From Riptortus pedestris (taxonomy: Eukaryota > Arthropoda > Insecta > Hemiptera > Alydidae), in assembly GCA_019009955.1 (NCBI GenBank), contig CM032228.1, positions 228,326,001 to 228,390,000 on the forward strand: DNA of 64,000 bases, in the 5' to 3' direction. This document shows, one piece after another, positions 10,575-21,892 of this stretch. The notes below the pieces were generated by a model. The model searched no databases. It saw nothing but the letters and a program-made list of their open reading frames with translations, and was not told where the DNA came from. Position numbers and translations under genes: made by a program. The number at the start of each line of letters is the position of its first letter. The stretch's first letter is position 1.

Positions 10575-11225
10575 TACTGATATAACAATTGAAATTTTTG
10601 TTTGATCGGTACCAAACTCAATATATAAACGTTTTATGCAATACTAAAGATAAAGTTCGTTAATGGCTGAAATCGGACCAGTGGGGGGGGGAGTTTAGAG
10701 GGAAGGAATTTCGACGATTTAAAATATCATAGTTGTTTTACGCCGTATTGAGAAATTGTATAAAACCAATATTATTGAAAAAATTAATGTTTTATAATAT
10801 TTGTCATTTTCGTGCGAGTTAGAGCGTTGGTCTTAATGTCACGTGGTAGACCTAGAGTGGCAGGTTCGATTCCCGCCCTGGGCAGTAGAAATGTATTTAG
10901 TGACGGATTCATTAAATAAACTCCTTAGACTCACCCTGGTTAGAAAAGGGTGGTAACATGTAGATAACCCGTCCCGATTAGACATAGTAGCATAAAGTGG
11001 ACGTAAATAATAAGAAACAATAAAATAAATAATAAATATTTGTCATTTACACGTTTTGTATGTCTTCAATATTAACCGAGATATAGACATTTTTAAGTTT
11101 TTTGCCTTCAGTAAACCCACACTTTTAGTCATTGCACATTAAAAATAAGAGACGATATCATGAAACGTCTTATTCCAAGTGAAAATATTAAATATTGTTT
11201 TCAATGGACCTTTATTATGCGAGAT
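10575..11225 (+). mobile_element. Family A element, copy A6 (5' half missing, SINE inside)
   Basis: Plus-strand family A sequence from the post-TA region (TTTTTGTTTGATCGGTACCA) through the G-run block (about 10680-10692) to the CAATATTAACCGAGATAT region. It then continues into the subfamily body containing CTTCAGTAAACCC. The terminal hairpin is absent. A SINE interrupts it at 10810-11034. The TA tract on its left joins B1, as in the nested cases at 30 and 38 kb. Confidence 0.75.
10810..11034 (+). mobile_element. 5'-truncated SINE, copy S4
   Basis: Inserted in family A copy A6 with exact 14-bp duplications AATATTTGTCATTT at 10796-10809 and 11035-11048. It starts at GCGAGTT in the head, missing about 20 bp, and keeps a good B box (GGTTCGATTCCCGCC). 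It is more diverged than S3. Confidence 0.9.
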
Positions 11226-11588
11226 ACATACAAATAGTTAGTCTATAAATAGCAACTCTAGTCATCGATTTTTTTTTGTTGGAAATAGAGAATATATGCA
11301 GTGAGAAGATTATTATTTATTATTATTTATTTAAGAAACAAAATAACAAAACATGAAAAAAAAATAACAAACAGAACAAAATAATATAAAGAACAAAACT
11401 AAAAGAACAGAACACAAAAGAAACAAGAAACACGAACATAACATAGAACTAAAACAGGTGGGAAATAAATAGGTAAAAAGTAAACTTGGTGACTTTGAAA
11501 CAGAAACTATTAACTAACTAAAAAAAAAGCATCATTCAAATTTAAATATCTCACACACACACACACACACACACACATATTAAAAAAA

Positions 11589-11745
11589 TTAAATATTCTC
11601 AAACTGCCCAATTGTTTTTAAATATGTTAGAATTGTGTTAATATGTGGGCCACACTCAGTCAGTAGTTCGTTCAAGTTATGTGGAATGTTTAAGTAAGCT
11701 CGTAATCTGCATTCTATTAGTAAGTGAATTAAAATTAAATAAATA
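11589..11745 (-). pseudogene. LINE ORF2 C-terminal tail
   Basis: The minus-strand translation is open from about 11745 to the stop at 11589 and reads AYLNIPHNLNELLTECG and then YLKTIGQFENI. This is the pattern seen at the extreme C terminus of LINE ORF2 proteins after the RNase H / HILxxC region. It is aligned with the parallel relic at 12040-12370. A (CA)n tract at 11553-11577 lies just downstream. Only the last 50 codons remain. Confidence 0.7.
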
Positions 11746-11905
11746 TTAAAATTTTTACAAAACTAAATTTGACAAATGTACAACATAAATAGAACCATGC
11801 CGCTACAATGGCGGTTCATCTTTTAACATGTTTGAATATAACTTTACAAAATTAAATAAATATTAAGATTTTTACAGAGCTAAATTTGACAAATGTACAA
11901 AATAA
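11735..11905. repeat. Short direct duplication in LINE 3' region
   Basis: The phrase TTAAATAAATATTAARATTT followed by TTTACA and CTAAATTTGACAAATGTACA occurs at about 11733-11781 and again at about 11850-11900. The pair flanks a GC-richer piece with CCGCTACAATGGCGG, itself a small hairpin-like palindrome. Confidence 0.7.
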
Positions 11906-12039
11906 TAGAATGGACAAAACTAAATATAAATTCTTTGTATATTTACAACATGAGGAAAAAGAACAAAATTTTAAAAAAAATGAAAAGAAACGTTAAACTG
12001 GAAGGAGGTAAAACTTATATTCCACGTATTTGCTATATA

Positions 12040-12372
12040 TAACTTTCATAATGGTAAATAATAGCTTTTATATTTCATCGAATAATCCATTATTTCTTAA
12101 AGACTTAAAACATCATCTATAAATTGGCTACTGCCGGCTAGTAGTTCGCATACATTTGTGGGCTATGGGTAAGTTTTTATTTGTATGCAGTCAGTTAGTA
12201 TGTGTTTTACAGTAAGCGTTCTACTGGAGTGGCGACACATAGGTTCATCTTGCCTGCTCATTAGATATGAATGTGTTAGTCTAGAGTGTCCTGTGCGTAG
12301 GCGTGTGAGTAGAATTTCTTCTCTTCTAGAGTGTTTATTACTTGAAGACCAGTTGAGCGAGGAGATTAGTAG
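12040..12372 (-). pseudogene. Non-LTR retrotransposon ORF2 C-terminal relic
   Basis: The minus-strand translation contains REEILLTRLRTGHSRLTH (about 12269-12322), then PMCRHSS and LTVKHILTDC. This is the conserved tail of LINE ORF2: the R-E-E, RLRxGHxxLTH, C-x2-C and HILxxC pattern found in Jockey, I and related clades. The first expected cysteine pair is partly changed (MCRHS). Stops appear at about 12163 and beyond. Upstream it runs directly into a family A 3' end at about 12375, so the LINE copy is short and broken. Confidence 0.85.
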
Positions 12373-12384
12373 TGTGTCATTGCA

Positions 12385-12432
12385 TGATGTGGGAAATCTG
12401 TTTAGGATACGCAGCCCCTGTGTGGCGGACTT
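12385..12432 (+). mobile_element. Family A 3'-end fragment
   Basis: GGGAAATCTG, then TACGCAGCCCCTGTGTGGCG, GACTTTTT. Only the terminal hairpin end of family A remains, fused to the LINE relic. Confidence 0.85.
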
Positions 12433-13100
12433 TTTTTTTTTATCAAGGAGAGGCATCAAAGTTAAACGAATTTATGCTCTGGACACAAGTCTTCCCTTGC
12501 TTCTCGTGGAAATTACTTATAATCTGTGGGGAAATTCAGTAAATATGTGAATAGAGATATGAATAGAATCGCTGGGCATTTGCAGCACGTTTTAACCCAT
12601 TTCAAATAAAGGTTACGGACTTAATGGCTCATATCCTGAAGAGAAATGTGCCAAATGTTCCGAACGACGATACAGATGATTCGCCCCAAATGTAATTAAT
12701 TGCATTCTAGATAAGGCTGATAACCGTTTGTAAACCCAATTCGAATTTAAAGAGTAAACGTCCTTTAATGTTTTGATTAACTGACTCACGATACTGTCAA
12801 ACATACCTACGAGCCTGAAATTATTGGCAATTAAATCGTAGAGTGTGTTTGCCGGCCGACGGAGATCTAAATTTGCCCCGGAATATGCAATAATTCCTCG
12901 AGGCTTCTGTCAACAAACTAATCCAACATAATCTACCAATTCCCATTTCAGCATTATTAGTCGGTCGCTCCGTTCTTCCAACCTTAAGGAATAACAAAGC
13001 TTCAAATTGAATTTGAAAAAGAACGAATTTTAAGGACTCAGGAATGATAGTGATCTTTCGCGAAAAAGACTAAGGAAAAATAAATTCTCATTTAACTTAA
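12433..13100. other. No recognised gene
   Basis: Moderately GC-richer than its surroundings, with short open frames on both strands, none of them recognisable. The region around 12840-12960 may belong to an unknown repeat. Confidence 0.4.
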
Positions 13101-13103
13101 TTT

Positions 13104-13222
13104 TTAGCAGATTTCCATTAGGGAAAATCAGCTATTGAGGTCGTACTCATGACGCGAGTTCGAAAAATTTCTTCAAATGTCCATCGATCCTACCCAGGAG
13201 ATGACGAAAATGAGGTCCGTTC

Positions 13223-13262
<40 letters not shown>

Positions 13263-13925
13263 TTCAAAACACACACACACTCGTATATATATTTGTCTGT
13301 TAACGCTCTAGCGATCGCAATTTTTGTTTGATCGTTACGAAACTCGATATTTAACCGTTTTATGTAAAACGACAGATCAAGTTCGTTAATGGCTGAAATC
13401 GTACCAGAGGGAGGGGGGGGTTAAAGGGGGGGATTTTCGAAAATTCGAAATATCTCCGTTATTATGCATCGGATTGAAAAATTGTATAGAGCCAATCTTA
13501 TTACAAATTAAATTTACTATAAATATTGTAATATATACTTATTCTCTATCTTGAATATTAACCGAGATATTTGCATTTTTATGAAGTCTGTGGTCGGGTT
13601 TTGTTCGGGTTAGTTCGCCGTTTTGGTAAGTCGGCTGTGGCGGAAGCTTCTAACCTAACCTGTAGTTTCTAACCTTACCTAATCTTTGTTACTTTGTGAG
13701 ATTTATGCAAATACGTTCTGTTCATCCGCCCCCCCCCCTTCTTTAGTTCTTGGACTACTAAAATTGGAGTTATTAAAATATAAATTATTCTTACAATTCA
13801 GAAGCCGTATTTACGTATTTTTATTTTATATGGTGGTGTTGTGTTACCAGTATGCAGATTTCTCTATTGCTAAACTTCACATAGGAAATCTGCTTAGTTT
13901 ACGCTGCCCCAGCGTGACGGACTTT
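13104..13925 (+). mobile_element. Family A element, copy A8 (complete)
   Basis: Complete plus-strand copy. Its 5' end at 13106 is AGCAGATTTCCATTAGGGAA. It has a TA tract at 13229-13258 with a following CA tract and a G-run block at about 13408-13430. It ends with the subterminal GGAAATCTGCT and hairpin region, then GACGGACTTTTT at about 13925. The terminal hairpin loop is slightly mutated (GCTGCCCCAGCG). Confidence 0.88.
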
Positions 13926-13999
13926 TTTTTTATTAATCGCATGTTGATGGAAGTGGGAGTGCAGATCTGGGAAACAGGTCTTAATAACAGGAAGTCTTC

Positions 14000-14075
14000 C
14001 CACCAATTTCTTTATTAAAGCCTAAGGCCTTTCGGCCTAATGTGCTATCATCAGGTGCTAACAACAAAGCAAAAA
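14000..14075 (-). other. Retroelement-terminal-like motif (CTGATGATAG…GGCCGAAAGGCC)
   Basis: On the minus strand CCTGATGATAGCACATTAGG is followed by GGCCGAAAGGCC and TTTAATAAAG. CTGATGA plus GAAA recalls a hammerhead ribozyme core as found in Penelope-like elements and retrozymes. A proper stem II between them is not evident, so this may just be a conserved retroelement end. Confidence 0.35.
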
Positions 14076-14788
14076 TAGAAACATGTTAGGCTATGTGATG
14101 TATAAAAAAAAACTTAATTTGAAATGTTCCAACCTAAATAAAATTACTAAAATCAGTCATATACATTGTCGTAGCTTAAAAACATTAAAATCAGAGTCAA
14201 TCTTATAAACTAACAAAATATAATTTAAATTCATTTAAAATTTAGTTAAAATGGCATAATACCTTAATAAATATATATACATATTTTTAACATGAAAAAC
14301 TTACATATGGTATAATTCCATTATGTATAATATATACTAGGGCTACGGTTTCGGGGCCACTACTGGCTACTTGCAGAGAGACAGCCAGGCCTACTCAGCA
14401 GAACAGAACTCTACATTTCCAACTGTACGTTTAGGGATGGTTAGGGAATTTATTTGTTGTGTTTATAAGGAGTTCCAATTTTTGAAATCATTTATGGTCA
14501 TGATCATTAACAAATAGACCTACCTCATTTTTTTCATCTCAAGCCCATTTAAATATATGGGCAGATAAGTCAGGAACATTAACAGATGAATCAAATTCGC
14601 AATGCCTTAAACCTGCTAAGGTTATAACTGTTCTTGTTTATTTTAAAGCTAAATTTAGTAAGTAGACTATTAAAAGAGTACTGTGAAGTAACTCTCCATG
14701 ACCCACTGATTTTCCAATAGTGTCGGCAGCAAAACCTTGATTATTGAAAAGGAGCTGTTTTGATTAAACCACCCATTGATTGATAATA

Positions 14789-14927
14789 GTTATTTATTAT
14801 ACAAGTGACGAAAGTAGATCATTTTACAACTCAAGTGAAACGTTTACCCACTCGAGCGAAGCGAGTGTGGTAATTTCACGAGAGTTGTAAATTCTACTTT
14901 CATCACGAGTGTAATATTAAATTTTTT
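14789..14927. mobile_element. Fold-back MITE-like palindrome
   Basis: Two arms of about 65 bp mirror each other around the centre CACTCG-AGCGAAG-CGAGTG (14853-14870). Shared outer words are GACGAAAGTAGA / TCTACTTTCATC and TTTACAACTC / GAGTTGTAAA. There is no coding capacity. The outer ends are AT-rich and a target duplication is not clear. Confidence 0.75.
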
Positions 14928-16095
14928 CTGTAATCGTGTAATACATGATCAGATCTAACCAGAATATGAACAAAATTAGGATGTTGTGAAGATTATGGTA
15001 TGTTGTTGGTAGGTTATAAGCATGGTTGTGAAAGGTTATAAGCATAGTTATAAAACAACTAGTGATGATTGTGAAGTAGTGCAGTTATAAACAAGTGCAG
15101 GTTATAAACAAAGAAGGTAATTATTATTATATTTAAATTTTAAAATAATATTGATTATTTCCACCAATAATTCACTCACATTTCAGTTTATTTTGTTAAA
15201 ATAAATTCTTACAATGTTAAGAAACATTTAAAAGCATTTAATTTCCAACTTCAAATTATTTTTTAATTTATACTTATTACTAATTAAGAAGGGAATTCAC
15301 TTTCTTCACTCTATTGCAAAATGTTTCACTTTCTCCACTCATTTCAGTTTAGTAATGTTACCATTATTCAACGATTACAGAAAAAAAAATATATTGGTGA
15401 TTATGGTGTGATCATATCGATCAGCAAAATATTTATGGCACTCTTTAATATTATGATTGGCTTCAAATTGACATGTTCTAATTCGCAGATAGAAATTATT
15501 AAAGTGTTTGTGAAATAAATAAACATTACTATGATTTTCAACATTTTGCTATATTTAATACTTTCTTCAAGACTTAAGGACTCCGAGATAAAAATTTAAA
15601 AATATAACAGTGGGCATATGCACAATGTGTATTGTTACTTTATGGGAAGAGAAACTATGCGGAAGAGAACACAGGTGGCATTGTTTGTAGCAAACCTCAG
15701 GAAGGCAAAGAGAAGGTTGTTGAGGATAAGCTGGGGGTATTATCCCTGACTCTAATTCGTGCCAGCCTCTTAGCAACAATTAATAGCACTTTGAAGAAGG
15801 GGGCCATTTTGGTTTTTGTCCAACATTTGAAGCTAATAAACACACTTTTACAGTTGCTCAAGACTGCATAGCGGCCCGAGGTGAGACACTATATTTAAAA
15901 CTAGTTAAACTAGGAATAACTGAGTTGTTGCTTGGCCGGTTACCGTTAATCGGCTGTATTTTGTTCTTTTATTTGAAAAGTAAATACATTAAGTATTTAC
16001 ATTAAAAAGTAAATATTTAATCAGCTGATTTAATTTAATAAATATGTGAATTAAAATCAGCTGGATTGCTAAAGGGAAAATGAAACAAAAAAGTT
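14928..16095. other. No recognised gene
   Basis: Contains short repeats of GGTTATAAGCAT / GTTATAAACAA at about 15010-15115, and an open frame at 15632-15871 whose protein I cannot assign. AT-rich. Confidence 0.4.
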
Positions 16096-16098
16096 TTT

Positions 16099-16318
16099 AT
16101 TTATTATTTATTAACGTCCACTTTTTGCAACTTAGGCTAATTAGGACGGGTTATCTACAGGTGACCACCCTTTTCTAGCCAGGGTGGGATTTTAGGATGT
16201 TATTTAATGAATTTCGACACTAAATAATTTCCTTTGCCCAGGCGAGAATCGAACTCGCCACTCTAGGTTTGGTATGTGAGATAAAGGTCAACGCATTAAC
16301 TCGCATGGCTAACCTGAG
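16099..16318 (-). mobile_element. tRNA-derived SINE, copy S5
   Basis: Minus-strand SINE nearly full-length, with its tail at 16099 and head at 16318 ending CTAACCTGAG. The first four bases of the head (GGGG) are missing and I see no clear target duplication. Confidence 0.88.
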
Positions 16319-17725
16319 TGGTGATAGTGCTTTGTCCTAAATGACTTGCAAACTGTCTATACAATGTCTTCTTAATTATATGAGTCAACCTTTTAGCTGA
16401 ATTTATGTCTGCTGGTTTCTGCCACTCACGGGGTGATTCACTTAGCTATTTTCTCTGCGTAATTGATTGTTTATTAAAAGTATATGTCATCAGGAAATTT
16501 CTTCATTGAAAAACGTTTTTGGTGGAGTTGGAGTTCAATTTTTCTTTATTATTACATGAAATGTGTTAAAGATTTAATGACAATTAGATGTAAGTGTAAA
16601 AAAAATAAAAATGTGTATATGAGTAAATTTCCTGGAAGGGCCATTTAGAACACTTACAAGAGTTAAGCTGATTGAAATGTAGTTTTTTGCCTTAACAATG
16701 TTTTTATTTCTTTGAGTGTTTTTGGAGGTTTATGCTTCTTAATCAGCAAGCTTGTCGACAACATGGTTGATCAGCATCAAACTGGTCTCAGCAGTGGTTT
16801 TGGAGAGCAGTCTATATAAAAAGGAAACTATCAGGGGAAGATAGTTACCTGCTTAACAAGGAAACCTAATTTGTGGAGCCTTTTGGAAAAAAAAATTGAT
16901 GGACAAAGAAAGAAAGATGGAGATGTGGATAAGAATAATAAGTTAACAGTGAATTTACTCTCTGTATAATAGTTCACATTTTCTTCACTTTGTTTTTTAT
17001 TACTTCTATGGGGGAGAGATACCTGCACTCAGATTCTTAGGGTCAGAAAAACGTCATGTGGAACTAAATAATTATTTAATCAGAACATTGAACAGTGCTC
17101 TTATGGTGTACTGAGGCCTGAAGTGAACTCCTGGACAGTCTGTCTACTTTGTTGGTTGTGTTGGGTTTCTGCCCTCTGGGTATTTGGCTGTCTTGATGTT
17201 CATTTATTGCACGAATCATTCAACATTTGTTCCTTTCCCTTCTTAACATATAAAAGTGCATCATCACCTTTAAATGACAGCTTATAACCAAGCAGTGTCC
17301 TTGTATACTTATAAAAATTGTTGGTAAGACTTGATCATTATTAAAGATTTTATTTTATCTCACATTACAGAGCTTCTATAATCAGAAGCTTGTTTATAGT
17401 AAAAAGTGGCCCGTTCACTGAAAGAAATAAACTTCCGCTACTTTCCAATAACGTTTTTAAAGAAACTAAATGTTAACCAATATTTACAGACTCTGGCATT
17501 TCTGTATTCTCTTCTCTGAAACAAATCTTGCTGATAAATGGAACTTCATAAATATTGAGGATCAAATATTGTAGAACCCAATGCAGTCTCAGTGACTTAA
17601 CTTGTGGTATTAACCCTGACAGAGGTATTCCGAAGGGTTAAATCTTCCATATTAGTAAACAATGATGGACCTGTCACCATGGTACATGTAGCTTGGTAAA
17701 TGATAGTTTAGCCGGTTTTATATAG
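16319..17725. other. No recognised gene
   Basis: No family member of the local repeats and no convincing coding region. Several open frames of about 60 codons occur, with no domains I recognise. Confidence 0.4.
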
Positions 17726-17729
17726 AAAA

Positions 17730-18140
17730 TTGTCCATAACTCAGGGGATGCGTTAACTAAGCAGATTTCCCACGTGCCTCAAGTATTTGCACATATCTAA
17801 AAACATAAAAGTTCAATGAGAACAATATTTTGTATTTAGGATTCAAATATATCATCTTACTGTTTGTATGGCATGAGTGGAAGTGGAGGTTTACCGAAGG
17901 CCGAGAACTAAACAAAATGCAAATTTCTCGGTTAATAATCAAAATAGTGAAAACACGTGTATAACAGCATTTATAAAATATTAAATTTTCAAAAAAGTTG
18001 ATCCTGTACAATATTTTGATCCCACGCATAATAACGAAGATATTTCCCCTTCTAAACACCCCTTCCCTCCTTTCCGATTTTAGCCATTAAGAAAACTTGA
18101 TTTATATTTTTACATAACTTACTTTACATTCGAAGTCTAA
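17730..18140 (-). mobile_element. Family A element, copy A9 (partial)
   Basis: The minus-strand copy begins TGTCCATAACTCAGGGGATG, a diverged hairpin end, and retains the subterminal AGCAGATTTCCCACGTG. It continues through the C-rich block near 18055 and fades out at about 18140 before the TA tract and the palindromic end. Confidence 0.78.
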
Positions 18141-18895
18141 AATAGCTGAAGCGTCAAGACATTGATAAAAATTACCAAGCTCTCATGGCAGATAATAATG
18201 TAGTACGTCGCTTAAACGATACCCTATTGTAACGCTGTGTTATTTAACTTCGAAATAGAAGGAACAGTAGATAATGTATGTCACAAAATTTATCGAATCA
18301 AGATTATTTTTTGCCGTATCTTCTTTAATTAACAACACAACGACGTTTTTACATTGCAAAAGTAGATACAGAAAAGTATTTCAAAATCATCAGAAGCACT
18401 GGTGAAGCAGTGGTTCTGGAAGATATCTTGCAACTAGTGGAACAATGAAATAGCAAAATTTCCCGCCACCATATTAATTACGAGAGTGTAAGTCTGTCTG
18501 AACAAAGAGACATCATCAATCCAAGAGAGACGAACCAGACAGCTTTCCTGCTCAAAATGAATTCTCTGAATTCTAGTCAACTCTGTCTGTGCTTACTACT
18601 CCTCCTCCCTCACCTGAAACGAGAAATAATTTCTGTGAAATATTAAATACATAATTTGACACGTGAATTTTTTGTATATTTTAACAAAGCTCAAATTTTA
18701 TACTCACCTGCTTATTATCTTTAAATTACATGGATTTCTTCAACAGCTTACAACAGCAGTTAGTGAACGCCTGCCGTCTTGAATATTGGAAAAACCGTCA
18801 CGCAGGTGACGAGTAAAACAATAAGATATTTGTATACAGGAAAGGTAAGCTGACGATATCATCTCATATTTGATTTTCTGTATCTCTATTAATTA
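18141..18895. other. No recognised gene
   Basis: Non-repetitive AT-rich DNA at the resolution available. No coding or RNA gene signal seen. Confidence 0.4.
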
Positions 18896-18898
18896 AAC

Positions 18899-19474
18899 AG
18901 TCCGTGACGCAAGGGCTGCGTAAACTAAGCAGATTTCCCTCGTGAAGTTATACAATAGAGAAATATCCGTACGAAAGGCAAGCAGTTACGGAAACGGCCG
19001 AACTAGCTTTTGGCGGGAAACTCACTCGTCCGCCCACATTTAATAAAATTCAAATATCTTATATGGTTAATATACATGATAGAGAATAAATGTATAGAAC
19101 AATATTTATAGTAAATTTAATTTTCAATAATATTAATTCAATACAATTCTTTGATCCAACGTATGGTAACGGAGGTATTTCGAATTTTCAAAAATTCTCC
19201 CTCTAAACCCCCCCTTCCACTCGTCCGATTTCAGCTATTAAAGAACTTGATCTGTCTTTTTGCATAAAACGTTTAAATACCGAGTTTGGTAACGGTCAAA
19301 CAAAAATTGCAGCCACTAGAGCGTTAACAGACAAATATATATATATATAATTTTGAACGGACCTCTTTTCGTCATGTGCTGGGTAGGGTCCATGGACATT
19401 TGAAGAAATGTTTCGAAAATCGCGTCGTGAGTACGACCTCAATAGCAGATTTCCCTTAAGCGAAATCTGCTAAA
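18899..19474 (-). mobile_element. Family A element, copy A10 (short, complete ends)
   Basis: About 575 bp with both ends: TCCGTGACGCAAGGGCTGCG at 18901 and CCCTTAAGCGAAATCTGCTA at about 19453-19472. The TA tract is very short, about 7 repeats at 19336-19350. It resembles the short subfamily also seen at 23629-24185 and 62634-63237, which share the phrase GGCGGGAAA / TTTCCCGCC. Confidence 0.85.
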
Positions 19475-20330
19475 AACCTATGTAAACTTATGTTACAAAA
19501 GTTTGTACTCCTATAAATACAAGTAGGGCCTACAGTACTGAAGACTGAATAAAAAATTAATACGAATAACTCCAGGAATAGTGTATTATAGAACAATGAT
19601 TTTATCGTATTAACTGAGCGACAAGAGTGATCATTTTATTTTTCGGGGGTATATGATCCATATAGAAAATAACCATTTGTTCAGCACTCCACCCAAATTA
19701 ATACTTTAAATAATTCTTTACGACTCTTTGGCCTTTTTAGACCATTTTCAAATAATCGTAGGAAATAATTTTAGATGAAATTACACAATCTATGATAAGC
19801 GTGACAATATATTATAACACTTAATTGTTATATTGTATTATATAATACCTTATATCAGAGTCCTAAATTACGATAATTTCTTATGAGGACCCTCATCAGC
19901 TCTTTGTCAAAATCACTTATTATTTTAAAGGTTAATTTGAAGATGGTCAAATAAAAGGCCGAGACTCATAAAAAATTAAACAAATCATTCATTAGGCCGG
20001 AGATCTGTATTCATTGATTATTCCTATATGTATTGATCATGTAACATTTCTCCGACGACAGAAAATATCGGATGGATTTGGAAAGTTTTATTCTAGCCAC
20101 CTTTGAACCTATTCTCCTTCTGATCCATTTACGACCATGAAAAAATTTAAACTTCAGCGTTATATTAATCGTTTAAATATTGGGGTATAAAGTAAATATT
20201 CAGATCTCTAGTAAATATAATCTTTATTGAATGCCGCAGTGGTCATTTACCTATGTATGTCACTTATTAAATGCTCGTCGAAAATATGATTTAATATTAA
20301 ACTTAGAATAAGTAGTTTCATTCGTTCAAC
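19475..20330. other. Spacer with an inverted repeat pair
   Basis: No gene. An imperfect inverted repeat of about 30 bp lies at 19724-19756 and 19930-19965, sharing GGCCTTTT, GACCAT and TTCAAAT. It could be the termini of an unknown MITE of about 240 bp. Confidence 0.5.
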
Positions 20331-20334
20331 AGAA

Positions 20335-20648
20335 TTTATTGGAAATTAAAGATGCAACAAAATTGGTTCTATATACTTTTTCGACCAGACTCATTATGGA
20401 AATATGAATAAATAAATTTCGACCTCCCCCACCCCTCGCACTGGCTCGCTTAAATACCTTGATCTAAAAAGAAATTGTGGCTGTAGAGGCTTAAAAGCAA
20501 ATCTCCCTCTTCCCCTCTAACCTCTCTTCCCCCAGTCCGATTTAGGTCATTAACGAACTTGAACTTTAATTTTGCATGAAACACTTAAGTATATATCGAT
20601 TTTGGTTACGATCACACAAAAATTGTAACCGCTAGAGCGGTAACAGAA

Positions 20649-20739
<91 letters not shown>

Positions 20740-20810
20740 GTGCGTGCGTGCATGTCTGTGTATATGATAGACCAAATTTCCGTCATCTTCTAGGCAGGAT
20801 AGATGGATGG
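20335..20810 (-). mobile_element. Family A fragments, copy A11
   Basis: Two minus-strand pieces. 20345-20500 carries the AAATTGGTTCTATA region. 20510-20810 carries the TCCGATTT-AGGTCATTAACGAA region, CGCTAGAGCGGTAACAG, a (TA)n(TG)n tract of about 115 bp at 20648-20760, and the CGTCATCTTCTAGG-like block. Both termini are missing. Confidence 0.72.
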
Positions 20811-20821
20811 TTGTAGAATTG

Positions 20822-20945
20822 TTAGCAGATTTCCCTTAAGGGAAATCAGCTATTGAGGTTGTACTCATGACGGAATTTTCGAAATTTTTCTTCAAATGTC
20901 CATCGATCCTACCTAGTAGATGACGAAAATGAGGTCCGTTCAAAA

Positions 20946-21007
<62 letters not shown>

Positions 21008-21553
21008 ATGTTACCGCTCTAGCGGTCTAAATTTTTGTTTGAAACTCGATATTTAGTCTTTTTTTGTAAAAAGAAAGACCAAGTTAGTTAACAGCTGAAA
21101 TCGGACCACGGGGAGGGGGGGTTTAGAGGGGAGGATTTTCGAAAATTCGAAATATCTCCGTTACTATTCGTCGGATCGAAAAATTGTACAGAATCAATCT
21201 TATTGCAAATTAAATTTACTATAAATATTATTTTATACATTTATTCTGTATCTTGAATATTAACCGAGATATTTGCATTTGTATTCTGCGTGTGGTCACC
21301 AGTAGGCTATGTTCGGAGTTTCCGCCGAGAGCTCTGGCGGCCGTTTTCATAACTATCCGTCCCTCGTGAATAGGTTTAGAGGTTAGGTTAACTGTGTTTT
21401 GGGGGTAGAAACTACTGGGTTATTACGCCCTAAATAATGTTTTAGCTTTAGAGGTTTCTTACTACTACAGTTGTTATTAGGCAGATTTCTCTATTGTAAA
21501 ACTTCACGTGGGAAATCTGCTTAGTATACGCAGCCCCTGCGTTACGGGCTTTT
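20822..21553 (+). mobile_element. Family A element, copy A12 (complete)
   Basis: Complete copy. The 5' palindrome AGCAGATTTCCCTTAAGGGA starts at 20824. The TA tract of about 55 bp is at 20948-21003 and the G-run block at about 21100-21135. The 3' end has GCAGATTTC…GAAATCTGC (21482-21518), a 9-bp stem, then the ACGCAG-CCC-CTGCGT hairpin and a final CTTTTTT. Confidence 0.9.
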
Positions 21554-21892
21554 TTAAAAATCATATGTGCAAACATAATAACTGATTACTCATAACGGAA
21601 ATCTGTTAAAAGGTACCCTAGCAGTTTTCGTTTTATCAGATTGCATTTTTCAAGTCTCTTCAAGAGTACAATGACTCTTCCTATTAAATGACTTAAATGA
21701 GTGATGATGACAAATGCTTGTAAATATGAATGAGTATATTACAATAAATTCCTTTAATATATTCTTACTTTGTTCACTAAAATAGAAGAATGTAAACTAT
21801 TGCAAATCCCTAGGATAATAAAATAATAGGACCATATCCTATTATATTAATTTTGTTAATTGTAAGAAATGTAAATTTGTAATGCTCGTTTT

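Noticed and set aside
20550..20786. Minus-strand frame with a long HTHTHT run
   Set aside because: Translation of a (TG)n/(CA)n microsatellite within a family A fragment.
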